Assembly (NCBI RefSeq): GCF_003722355.1
Contig: NZ_QWDD01000001.1
Coordinates: 1,426,001-1,490,000, forward strand
Source: Methylocystis hirsuta
GTDB lineage: Bacteria; Pseudomonadota; Alphaproteobacteria; Rhizobiales; Beijerinckiaceae
Direction: 5' to 3'
DNA: 64,000 nt
In this document: positions 50,074 to 57,980 of the stretch, one piece after another
Position numbering within the stretch: position 1 is the first letter of the stretch
Layout: every line of letters starts with the position of its first letter
Made by a program: the position numbers and the translations under genes
Notes under the pieces: generated by a model
The model's input: only the letters and a program-made list of their open reading frames with translations
Database searches by the model: none
What the model was told of the DNA's origin: nothing

Positions 50074-51513
50074 TCACGCCGCGCTGACGAGGCGCGGCGC
50101 GTCGCGCCAATACTCGAGGAGCGGTCTCAGCTCCTCGATTGGCCGCGGTCGCGTGTAGAGGTAACCCTGAATGAGAAAAATATTCTTGCTCGCCATGAAG
50201 GCGAGTTGAGCGTCAGTTTCGACGCCTTCGGCGACGAGATCGATGGATAGATCCTGTGCGAGCGCAGAGATCGCCGAGATGATCGCCTGCGTTTTGGGCG
50301 ACTCGATCGCCTGCCGCGCGAAGGCGCGATCGATCTTGACCTTCTTGACCGGGAAACGATTGAGATAGCCGAGGCTGCTGTAGCCGGTTCCGAAATCGTC
50401 GAGTGAGAGACGGACGCCGAGCGCTTCGATCTCGCGCAATTTGCTTTCGACGTCATCTGACACCATGAGCGTCGTTTCGGTGATTTCGAGCTCCAAACGA
50501 TCGGGCTCCAATTCAGACTCGCGGAGCGTCGCCGCGACCATTTCCGCGAGATCCTTCTGTTGGAATTGCCTCGGCGAGATATTGACGGCGACACGGACGT
50601 TCGAGGGCCACGATTTCGCGTCATTGCACGCCTGCCGCAGCGCCCAGGCGCCGAGCTCGATGATCATGCCGGTTTCTTCAGCGATAGGAATGAATTCTCC
50701 CGGCGAGATCATTCCTCGGGTCGGGTGGCGCCATCGCAGCAGCGCCTCCAAGGAAACGATGGTCGCGGTGCGGGAATCGACGACCGGCTGGTAGTAGACG
50801 ATCAATTCGTTCGCCAGGAACGCATGACGCAATTCGGTGTCGATTGCGCGCTTTCGGGTCAGCGCATCCTGCATCTCCTGGGAATACCAGATCGCCTTGC
50901 CGCGCCCTTTGGTTTTCGACCGGTAAAGCGCGAGATCGCTGCATTTGAGCAGGCCGCCGGAGGTCTCCGAGTCTTTTGGCGCGGCGGCCATGCCGATGCT
51001 CGCGCCGATGTTGATGACATGGTTTTCGACGATGAAGGTGCGATGCATCTCGGTGAGTATATTGGCGGCGAGTTGGTCGACGTCAGGCAGGCGTTCGCCG
51101 GCGCGCAACAGCACGCAGAACTCGTCGCCGCCGAGCCTCGCCACCACATGCGGACGCGGCACGCAGGCGGCGAGACGCGCGCCGACCGCAGACAGCAGCT
51201 GATCGCCGATGGAGTGGCCCAGCGTGTCATTGACCTCTTTGAACCGATCGAGATCAATGTTGAGCAGCGCGGCGTGAAACCCGCGTTGCCTGAGCTGAAC
51301 CATTTCCTCCTCAAGCGTCTCCTGAAATTGATAGCGGTTCGGGAGATTGGTCAGATCATCGAAATGCGCGATGCGCTCGATCTCGCGGAGCGCGCGCTTT
51401 TGTATCGTCACGTCCTCGATGACGGTAATGAAGGATCCCGCTTCGGCGCGTTCGCAGTGAAATTCAAAAAAGCGTTCGCCGAGCTTGTGCGTGAAGATGT
51501 TCGCACGCGGCAT
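50074..51513 (-). CDS. GGDEF-EAL half of a frameshifted cyclic-di-GMP protein
   Basis: This frame encodes the end of a PAS domain (SFITVIEDVTIQKRALREIE), a GGDEF domain (HFDDLTNLPNRYQFQ and VARLGGDEFCVLLRAG) and a full EAL domain. The EAL domain has YYQPVVDSRTATIVSLEALL, AVNISPRQFQQ and DDFGTGYSSLGYLNRF. The active-site GGDEF and EALLRW motifs are intact; the I-site RxxD reads RPHV, so product inhibition may be absent. It continues the gene that starts at 52367 after a one-base frameshift near 51520-51530. The start shown is the first ATG after the shift. Confidence 0.9.
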   Translation of the reverse strand: MPRANIFTHKLGERFFEFHCERAEAGSFITVIEDVTIQKRALREIERIAHFDDLTNLPNRYQFQETLEEEMVQLRQRGFHAALLNIDLDRFKEVNDTLGHSIGDQLLSAVGARLAACVPRPHVVARLGGDEFCVLLRAGERLPDVDQLAANILTEMHRTFIVENHVINIGASIGMAAAPKDSETSGGLLKCSDLALYRSKTKGRGKAIWYSQEMQDALTRKRAIDTELRHAFLANELIVYYQPVVDSRTATIVSLEALLRWRHPTRGMISPGEFIPIAEETGMIIELGAWALRQACNDAKSWPSNVRVAVNISPRQFQQKDLAEMVAATLRESELEPDRLELEITETTLMVSDDVESKLREIEALGVRLSLDDFGTGYSSLGYLNRFPVKKVKIDRAFARQAIESPKTQAIISAISALAQDLSIDLVAEGVETDAQLAFMASKNIFLIQGYLYTRPRPIEELRPLLEYWRDAPRLVSAA

Positions 51514-52367
51514 TGTGACGTGCCGCCTCCATCGCTCAAAAAGATTTTGCCTTCCTGCGACGACATGCCGACGCTCTTGCCGATCGCATGCGCCAGCGCT
51601 TCGAGCCGGATGGGCGTCGTCGCCGCCACGATGCCGAAGAAATCGATCACGCGCCGATTGACGACCGTAACGAACAGGTCGGCGTCGCCCATGCACAGGC
51701 CGTGCGTCATCGAGTTCAGCGCGAGGCTGAATTTCTGCCGCTGGCGGGTGGCGTCCAAGCCGTTGCGCAGCGCCGACTCCAAATTGCCGTGCAGAAATTT
51801 CGTCGTTGAATGAATGGAGACGATCAGCAGCACGACAATCAGCGAGAGGCCGAGGTAGCGCCGTTCTTCATGCATCATCGCGGCGATCGCAAGCGGAAGC
51901 GCGAGGCCGAGCGATTGCGCAAGAACGATCCAGGGACGGCCGGCGTTGCGACCCGCAAGTCCGCTCAGGCCGCTCATCATAATGACGATGCTGTAAATGC
52001 CGAGAACGTCGTTGTAATGGTTATAGAACAAGACAGCGACGGACGCGCCGACCGCCGTCATGAAGCCGACCGCGCCGATCGCGTAGAGCCTCTCCCATTC
52101 CCGCGAATCCCGGCGTCGGAGCGAGACGGGCGTGCTCGCATGCGCCAAGAAAACATAAAGGCGAAAGGCGCCAAGAACGGCGATCAGCGCCACGAAGTAG
52201 AGATAGACTCGCTCGCCGAGAAGAAACCAGGCGAGCGCAGGCGCGATGAGGCCGCCGAGAAGGCCCGCAAAAAAGGAACCGGCGGTGCCGAACAGGGTTT
52301 CGACGAGGTCGCTATGGATCTGAACGTCGGAGCTTTCGCTGGCGGCTGGTTTCCTGCGGACGAGCAT
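51408..52367 (-). CDS. Membrane-PAS half of a frameshifted cyclic-di-GMP protein
   Basis: The frame encodes an N-terminal region of about six membrane spans (from FGTAGSFFAGLLGGLIAPAL through LSLIVVLLIVSIH). The start of a PAS-like domain follows (SLALNSMTHGLCMGDADLFV). Near 51520-51530 homology passes to the other frame; the last 38 codons of this frame are meaningless. The ATG lies 3 nt after the stop of the RpfF-like gene, so it is in that operon. If joined, the product is about 750 residues: membrane sensor, PAS, GGDEF, EAL. Confidence 0.8.
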   Translation of the reverse strand: MLVRRKPAASESSDVQIHSDLVETLFGTAGSFFAGLLGGLIAPALAWFLLGERVYLYFVALIAVLGAFRLYVFLAHASTPVSLRRRDSREWERLYAIGAVGFMTAVGASVAVLFYNHYNDVLGIYSIVIMMSGLSGLAGRNAGRPWIVLAQSLGLALPLAIAAMMHEERRYLGLSLIVVLLIVSIHSTTKFLHGNLESALRNGLDATRQRQKFSLALNSMTHGLCMGDADLFVTVVNRRVIDFFGIVAATTPIRLEALAHAIGKSVGMSSQEGKIFLSDGGGTSQCRVRTSSRTSSANAFLNFTANAPKRDPSLPSSRT

Positions 52368-52370
52368 GAG

Positions 52371-53303
52371 CTAATCCTCGTTGAGAGGCGGCGGCTTTTT
52401 CGAAGCCTCGCCCTTGCCGCCGGGCAGCTCGTCGCCAGGAAGACGCAACTGCGCCGAAACAAGCCGTTCCATATAGCGCAGGTCATGCCGTGAAATGGCC
52501 ATGGAGCAATCCGTCCAAAGCTCGACCACCCGAAGCAATTCCTCCTTACGCACGGGGAAACATTGCTTTCGAAACTTGACGAGGGCCTGACGGCGCCGCC
52601 AGATTGCGCCATCGGGGTCTAGCATCCACTCATGGGCGGTTTCGAGCGCCCGACCTTCCCGCGCGACGACGTCGATGATGTCGAGATCGAACAGTTCGCG
52701 AGCGGAATAAACGCGACCCGCCGAGAGAATTTGCTGCGTGCGCGCGGGCCCGACGCGCCGCGTCAGAAAGGTCACAGCGCCCATCCCCGGAAAAGTGTTG
52801 AAGGCGATCTCGGGCACTCCAAGACGCGCGCTCTCCTCGGCGATGACAAAATCGGTGGCCAGCGCCCCTTCAAAGCCGCCGCCCATGCACTGTCCCCTAA
52901 CGACGGACAGCGTCAAGACAGGAAGATCGAAAGCCGACGCCAGCGTGTACATCACCTCGATACAAGCATAGGCGTAGGTTAGGAGCGAATCTCGATCATT
53001 GTTCCTGATGCAGGAAACGAATGTCGCAAGATCGCCGCCCAAGCTGAACACATTCGGCTTCTTGGAGGCCATCACGATGTAGCGGATCGGCCATTTCGAG
53101 CCCTCCGTCTGCGCGAGACGTTTGATCGCGTCACGAAAGTCGATTGCGTCTTGCAACATCCGCAAAGTATAGCAATGCGGCGAGTCCGCGCGATAATTCA
53201 TCCACACCGATTGCGTCGGTGCGTCATATTCAATGTCCAAATGTTCGAAGCGCCAGTGAGGGAAATCTTGGGGAGGATGCCGTAGGTGCGCGGCGCTACT
53301 CAT
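52371..53303 (-). CDS. rpfF: RpfF-like DSF synthase (crotonase family)
   Basis: The 310-residue protein (start at the residues SSAAHLRHPP; longer starts at 53342 or 53486 exist) matches RpfF along its length: VFSLGGDLATFVSCIRNNDR, then VVRGQCMGGGFEGALATDFV, then IAEESARLGVPEIAFNTFPG. RpfF's two catalytic glutamates (E141/E161) correspond to Glu145 and Glu165 here, with the same 20-residue spacing. Such enzymes make cis-2-unsaturated fatty acid signals from acyl-ACP. It directly precedes a PAS-GGDEF-EAL gene, like the rpfF-rpfR pair of Burkholderia. Confidence 0.85.
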   Translation of the reverse strand: MSSAAHLRHPPQDFPHWRFEHLDIEYDAPTQSVWMNYRADSPHCYTLRMLQDAIDFRDAIKRLAQTEGSKWPIRYIVMASKKPNVFSLGGDLATFVSCIRNNDRDSLLTYAYACIEVMYTLASAFDLPVLTLSVVRGQCMGGGFEGALATDFVIAEESARLGVPEIAFNTFPGMGAVTFLTRRVGPARTQQILSAGRVYSARELFDLDIIDVVAREGRALETAHEWMLDPDGAIWRRRQALVKFRKQCFPVRKEELLRVVELWTDCSMAISRHDLRYMERLVSAQLRLPGDELPGGKGEASKKPPPLNED

Positions 53304-53556
53304 ATCCAATACTTCGGGGCCAAGGCCTCCCCCCTCGATCATGCAAGAATACAAGCCGCCCGGATCCCGCCGCAAGGCGCGGCGGCGCGGGCGGGCTATG
53401 CCGCCATAAGCTTCAAGTGCGTTTGATCCAGCATTTGGCAATGCCTTCAACTCGCGGTCGAAGCTTTTTCCGTCACAGAAGTTCATACAGAGATCTGAAC
53501 AGACGGAAAAAACGTGATTCTATTTCTGGGTTCTATTAACCTTTGTGACGCTTGCT

Positions 53557-54915
53557 CTAGGCGACTTCGAACCAAGTCGCCAGTCCGCCTGCTTCGTGCT
53601 CCAGAATATCATCATGCACGGCCCATTTTCCAGGCGATTCGGCGAGGAAGGCGGCGTGCTTGGTTTTTCCCGGGGGAACGATCACGCCGTTGCGCCAATA
53701 GGGCTCCCATCCGTCGTCGAGGTCATGCAGAAGACGCATGCACTGCCCGTGAACATGCATCGCGAGCGCCGCTCCCGACTTGTTGACAAAGCCCAGCGTC
53801 ACCGGGGTTCCGTTGGCCACTTTGAAGAGGGGCGGGCCTTGGTAGCCTTTGGTCACAGAGCCATTGATCGTCCAGGCGGGGCCGGTTGCGGCCTTGCGCG
53901 TTTCGATTACGAGATCGACCTTCTTGGCGCTTGCAAGTTTGATTTCGGCAGGAAGCGCCGAATTCTGCGGGAGCGACGCGATCGGCGGACGCTTCGACGC
54001 CTTTGCGCCCTTGGCTTCCGCGACGAAAAGGTCGCGATCCTCGCCATTTTGTCCGCGCAAGATCAAATTGACCTTGGCGCCCTCGGTCTCCGGCATGTCG
54101 AACATCAGCTCGAAGCGCGCTCCCGGCGCGACGGGAATGCTCCGCTTGATCGGCTCGAAGGCGTCGCATGGCTGGCCGTCGATGGCGATCACGAAAGGCT
54201 GCGCGCCCGCGAGGGACAACACCATGATGCGCGCGTTGCTGAGATTGGCCAGGCGCAGCCGCACCCTGGCGCCGGGCGCCAGGCTCTGCAGGGCCGGCGC
54301 AGCCTTGCCATTGACGCAGAGCAGCGGGCCGATCCGGCCGACGCCGCGCGCGGCCGCCGGATCGTCGAAGCCGCCAACGACCTGACCTGCGTCATCAAGC
54401 CGCCAGTCGTCGAGCACGAGAAGCAGGTCGGCGTCTGCGGGCGGCGGCGCCGGCTCGTCGACGATGAGCAGGCCCTTGAGGCCGCGGCCGACGAGTTCCG
54501 GCGTCGCGCCATAGACGCTCGGCCGGTAGCAGAACAGGCCGGGATCGGCGAGCGTGCGGCGATAATCGTAGGACCCGCCGGGCGCGACCGCCGCCTGCGT
54601 CAGCGGCGCGACGCCCTCCATCGCATTGTCGCCCCGCAAGCCATGCCAGTGAAGGGTCGCGGGCTGGTCAAGCTTGTTCAGGAAACGGACGGCGAGTTCG
54701 TCGCCCTGCTGGTAGCGCAAGACGGGCCCCGGCGTGTTCCCCTCGAAACCGAGAATGCTGGTTTCGCCGCCGCCGGACAGGCGCGCCGTCCCCGGCCGCG
54801 CCTCGATCTGCCGCAGGGAGCGCGGCGGCGACTGCGCCGCCGCCGGAAGCGCCGCCAGGCTGGCGGCGACGCCGGAAAGAACGACGCGGCGGGAGAGGGG
54901 CTGTGACATCGCCAT
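53557..54915 (-). CDS. Multicopper-oxidase-like protein with degenerate copper sites
   Basis: The 452-residue protein has a Tat-type signal (SRRVVLSGVAASLAALPAAA) and three cupredoxin-like domains. The first copper motif (LHWHGLRG) is kept. The second reads FCYRPSVYG in place of W-x-H-x-H, and the last reads WAVHDDILEHEAGG instead of HCH, so the type 1 Cys is gone. It is therefore unlikely to be a normal laccase-type oxidase; SufI/FtsP is a known copper-free relative. It could still bind one copper or act as a structural or chaperone protein. Confidence 0.85.
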   Translation of the reverse strand: MAMSQPLSRRVVLSGVAASLAALPAAAQSPPRSLRQIEARPGTARLSGGGETSILGFEGNTPGPVLRYQQGDELAVRFLNKLDQPATLHWHGLRGDNAMEGVAPLTQAAVAPGGSYDYRRTLADPGLFCYRPSVYGATPELVGRGLKGLLIVDEPAPPPADADLLLVLDDWRLDDAGQVVGGFDDPAAARGVGRIGPLLCVNGKAAPALQSLAPGARVRLRLANLSNARIMVLSLAGAQPFVIAIDGQPCDAFEPIKRSIPVAPGARFELMFDMPETEGAKVNLILRGQNGEDRDLFVAEAKGAKASKRPPIASLPQNSALPAEIKLASAKKVDLVIETRKAATGPAWTINGSVTKGYQGPPLFKVANGTPVTLGFVNKSGAALAMHVHGQCMRLLHDLDDGWEPYWRNGVIVPPGKTKHAAFLAESPGKWAVHDDILEHEAGGLATWFEVA

Positions 54916-55020
54916 CTAGCTATGGCGCAGCCTGGCCCGTTGGGCAATGACCCGACCTCCACTCTTCACGCGCAGTCAAGAGAGCGCTAGAACCGGCCAA
55001 GACACGAGGAGGCTTGAGAC

Positions 55021-55338
55021 ATGAGCGCGCCGCGCATGAACAAGACTGCCGCTATTTTAGGCTTCTGCACAGCGTGCGGGTTTCTGCCGCCCGCCGCGTG
55101 GGCGCAGGCTTCGCAAGGCTATTCCGACTATCGCCAGTCGCTGATCGCCGGCGGCTGGAAGCCGAACGTCGGCTACGGACTAAAAACCGCCCGCGGCAAG
55201 CCCCTATATAAGTTTCCGGAAGTCGTCTGCGGTCCGACTCTCTGCAACGCCAAATGGCGCGACCCCCAGGGTCACGAAAAAGTCATTACGCTGATCCGCG
55301 GCCTCGACGGGGCGGATCACCGCGTGGCGCCACAATAG
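55021..55338 (+). CDS. Small secreted protein (105 aa)
   Basis: GAGGAGG lies about 10 nt before the ATG. A signal peptide (AAILGFCTACGFLPPAAWAQ) is followed by a mature part of about 75 residues with one likely disulphide (VVCGPTLCNAKW). The family is common as a short periplasmic domain in alphaproteobacteria but has no assigned role. Divergent from the MCO-like gene. Confidence 0.75.
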   Translation: MSAPRMNKTAAILGFCTACGFLPPAAWAQASQGYSDYRQSLIAGGWKPNVGYGLKTARGKPLYKFPEVVCGPTLCNAKWRDPQGHEKVITLIRGLDGADHRVAPQ

Positions 55339-55556
55339 CCGGCGGCGGCTGGCATCCCGTCGCGTCCATGCTATAGAGCGACGCCCGACGAATCGAGTTC
55401 GCGCTTGGGAGCGCCTTGGCGCGCCCTCAAAACGCGCAAGGGACTGCGCCTTTTCGGGGGAACAGGATCGTTTGAGAGGGAATCGAACGGTTCGATTTCA
55501 TCTCAAGCGATCCCGGTTCACGGGCAGGGAAATTGAGGCGGCCCTATCCGCCGATC

Positions 55557-55641
55557 GCGGGCGTGGCGGAACTGGTAGACGCGCCGGATTTAGGTTCCGG
55601 TGACGAAAGTCGTGGGGGTTCGACTCCCTCCGCCCGCACCA
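55557..55641 (+). tRNA. tRNA-Leu (UAG), CCA encoded
   Basis: Acceptor stem GCGGGCG / CGCCCGC, A discriminator and CCA in the DNA. The anticodon loop ATTTAGG contains TAG. A long variable arm is present, as expected for tRNA-Leu, and the T-arm GGGGG-TTCGACT-CCCTC is well formed. Confidence 0.96.
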
Positions 55642-55717
55642 GAGCCGCCTACCGTGGCAGTCACATAATCGTCGTCGCGCGCCGGCGACGTCGCAGTCAT
55701 TAAGAAGGCTAATCGAG

Positions 55718-57064
55718 ATGCAAGTAACGCAGACCTCCTCGCAGGGCTTGAAGCAGGAATACAAGGTGGTCCTGCCGGCCGGCGAACTCGCCGCCAAGCT
55801 CGCCGCTCAGCTCAGCGAGATTCAGGCGAAAAGTCAGATCAAGGGATTCCGTCCCGGCAAGGCGCCGATTGGCCATCTCAAGAAGCTCTACGGAAAGAGC
55901 ATCATGAGCGACGTGCTGCAGGAGGCGGTTAACGACGCCAACCGCAAGATCGTCGAGGAAAACGAGCTGCGCATCGCGCTCGAGCCGAAGATTGATTTCC
56001 CCGGAGGACAGGAGGAAGTCGAGCGCGCGCTGACGGCCGAGGGCGATTTCTCCTATGTCGTCACCTTCGAAACGCTGCCCAAGTTCGACATCGGCGCATT
56101 TGACGACATCTCCCTGGAGCGTCCCGTCGCCGAAGTCGCCGAGGACGATATCGAGAAGGCGCTGCAGTCTCTCGCCGATCGTGCTCAGGACTTCGAGGCG
56201 AGGCCAGAAGGGGCCAAGGCGGAGAAGGGCGACAGGCTGACGATCGATTTCACCGGCAAGCTCGACGGCGAGCCCTTTGAGGGCGGCGCGGGCGGGGACG
56301 TCGATCTGGTGCTAGGCGCGGGAACCTTCATCCCCGGTTTCGAGGAGCAGCTGGAGGGCGCCGCCGCCGGCGACCAGCCGGTCGTCAAGGTCCGGTTCCC
56401 CGAGGACTATGCGGCCAAGCAGCTCGCGGGGAAGGACGCCGAGTTCGACGTGACGGTCAAGGCCGTTTCGGCGCCCAAGACGCTCGGGCTCGACGAGGAG
56501 CTCGCCAAGAAATACGGCTTCGAATCGCTCGAGGCGATGAAGACCGCCGTTCGCGGCAACCTCGAAGCCGATTTCGACAAGGCCTCGCGCGAGAAGCTGA
56601 AGCGCGCGCTCCTCGACGCGCTCGACGGCCGCTATTCCTTTGAGCTGCCGGAGAGCCTTGTCGCACAGGAATTCGCCAATATCTGGGGCCAGCACGAGCA
56701 GGAAAGCCAGCGGGCAGGCCAACCCGTCGCCGAAGACGGCAAGACCGAGGAAGAGACCAAGGACGAGTTCCGCAAGATCGCCGAACGGCGCGTGCGCTTG
56801 GGGCTGGTTCTGGCGGAGATCGGCAAAAGCGCCGACGTGAAGGTGGACGAAAAGGATCTGACCGACGCTTTGGTTGAGCGGGCGCGCATGTTCCCGGGCC
56901 AGGAGAAGGCGGTTTGGGACTATTACCGCAACAATGAGCAGGCCCTCGCCCAGCTCCGCGCCCCGATCTACGAGGAGCGCGTCGTCGATCACCTCGCCAA
57001 GCTGATCAAGATCGCCGACAAGACCGTCTCCCGCGAAGAGCTGTTCAAGGAAGACGAGGAATAG
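55718..57064 (+). CDS. tig: Trigger factor
   Basis: The 448-residue chaperone has the ribosome-binding domain with the GFRxGKxP signature (IKGFRPGKAPIGHLKKLYG). The FKBP-like PPIase domain follows (KGDRLTIDFTGKLDGEPFEG, then FIPGFEEQLEGAAAGD), and the long helical C-terminal arms complete the protein. It binds near the ribosome exit tunnel and guides new chains. Followed by clpP on the same strand, the usual tig-clpP order. Confidence 0.96.
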   Translation: MQVTQTSSQGLKQEYKVVLPAGELAAKLAAQLSEIQAKSQIKGFRPGKAPIGHLKKLYGKSIMSDVLQEAVNDANRKIVEENELRIALEPKIDFPGGQEEVERALTAEGDFSYVVTFETLPKFDIGAFDDISLERPVAEVAEDDIEKALQSLADRAQDFEARPEGAKAEKGDRLTIDFTGKLDGEPFEGGAGGDVDLVLGAGTFIPGFEEQLEGAAAGDQPVVKVRFPEDYAAKQLAGKDAEFDVTVKAVSAPKTLGLDEELAKKYGFESLEAMKTAVRGNLEADFDKASREKLKRALLDALDGRYSFELPESLVAQEFANIWGQHEQESQRAGQPVAEDGKTEEETKDEFRKIAERRVRLGLVLAEIGKSADVKVDEKDLTDALVERARMFPGQEKAVWDYYRNNEQALAQLRAPIYEERVVDHLAKLIKIADKTVSREELFKEDEE

Positions 57065-57270
57065 TCGGTCGACCGGCTGTCGTCCCCGCGGGCGGCGGCG
57101 CGCCGCGAGGAAATCCGGCATACCAGGCTGATGCGCACGGCGCGCTGCGGAGATCGTGGCGTGACGGCCGCAATCGAGTCTTTGCGTCCGGCGCGGGCGC
57201 AGATATATGACGGGTCAAGAGTTCCCGGCGAGGCGCATCAGCCTCCGCCGGACCACAGAGGCGATACGCG

Positions 57271-57906
57271 ATGCGCGATCCAATCGAAAACTACAGCCAA
57301 TATCTCATCCCACAGGTGATCGAGAACACTTCGCGCGGCGAGCGCGGCTTCGACATCTATTCCCGTCTGTTGCGCGAGCGCATCATTTTCATCACCGGCC
57401 CGATCGAAGATCACATGGCGTCGGTCATCATCGCGCAGCTGTTGTTTCTAGAGTCCGAGAACCCCAAAAAGGAAATCTCGCTCTACATCAATTCGCCGGG
57501 CGGCGTGGTGACGTCCGGCCTCGCCATCTACGACACGATTCAGTTCATCAAGCCGAAGGTCTCGACGCTGTGCGTTGGGCAGGCGGCGTCGATGGGCTCG
57601 CTTCTGCTGGCCGCGGGCGCCGACGGCCTGCGTTATGCGCTCCCGAATGCGCGCGTCATGCTTCACCAGCCGTCCGGCGGCTTTCAGGGTCAGGCGTCGG
57701 ACATCCAGCGCCACGCCGAAGATATTCTGAAAGTCAAAAAGCGTCTCAACGACATCTATGTCCGTCACACGGGCAAGGACTATGAGACGATCGAGCGCAC
57801 GCTCGACCGCGATCATTTCATGTCGGCGGAGGAGGCGCGGCATTTTGGAATCGTCGACGCCGTTCAGGAGCGGCGGCCTGACGACGAGAGCGAGGCCAAG
57901 CGCTAA
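57271..57906 (+). CDS. clpP: ATP-dependent Clp protease proteolytic subunit
   Basis: The 211-residue serine protease has the catalytic triad Ser107 ([10 protein letters not shown]), His132 ([10 protein letters not shown]) and Asp181 ([19 protein letters not shown]). It forms a barrel with ClpX or ClpA. The usual next genes clpX and lon are not here: a biotin carboxylase gene follows instead, so the standard tig-clpP-clpX-lon block is broken in this genome. Confidence 0.97.
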   Translation: MRDPIENYSQYLIPQVIENTSRGERGFDIYSRLLRERIIFITGPIEDHMASVIIAQLLFLESENPKKEISLYINSPGGVVTSGLAIYDTIQFIKPKVSTLCVGQAASMGSLLLAAGADGLRYALPNARVMLHQPSGGFQGQASDIQRHAEDILKVKKRLNDIYVRHTGKDYETIERTLDRDHFMSAEEARHFGIVDAVQERRPDDESEAKR

Positions 57907-57980
57907 ACGCTGAAGGCGCCGGCCGCGTTTTCTGAGCGCCCGGCGCCAATTGCTTGAGGGATTGGGGCACTGGGGCGCGC

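Noticed and set aside
53545..54906. 453-codon plus-strand frame over the MCO-like gene
   Set aside because: No signal peptide or domain pattern; the minus strand has a Tat-type signal and cupredoxin motifs.
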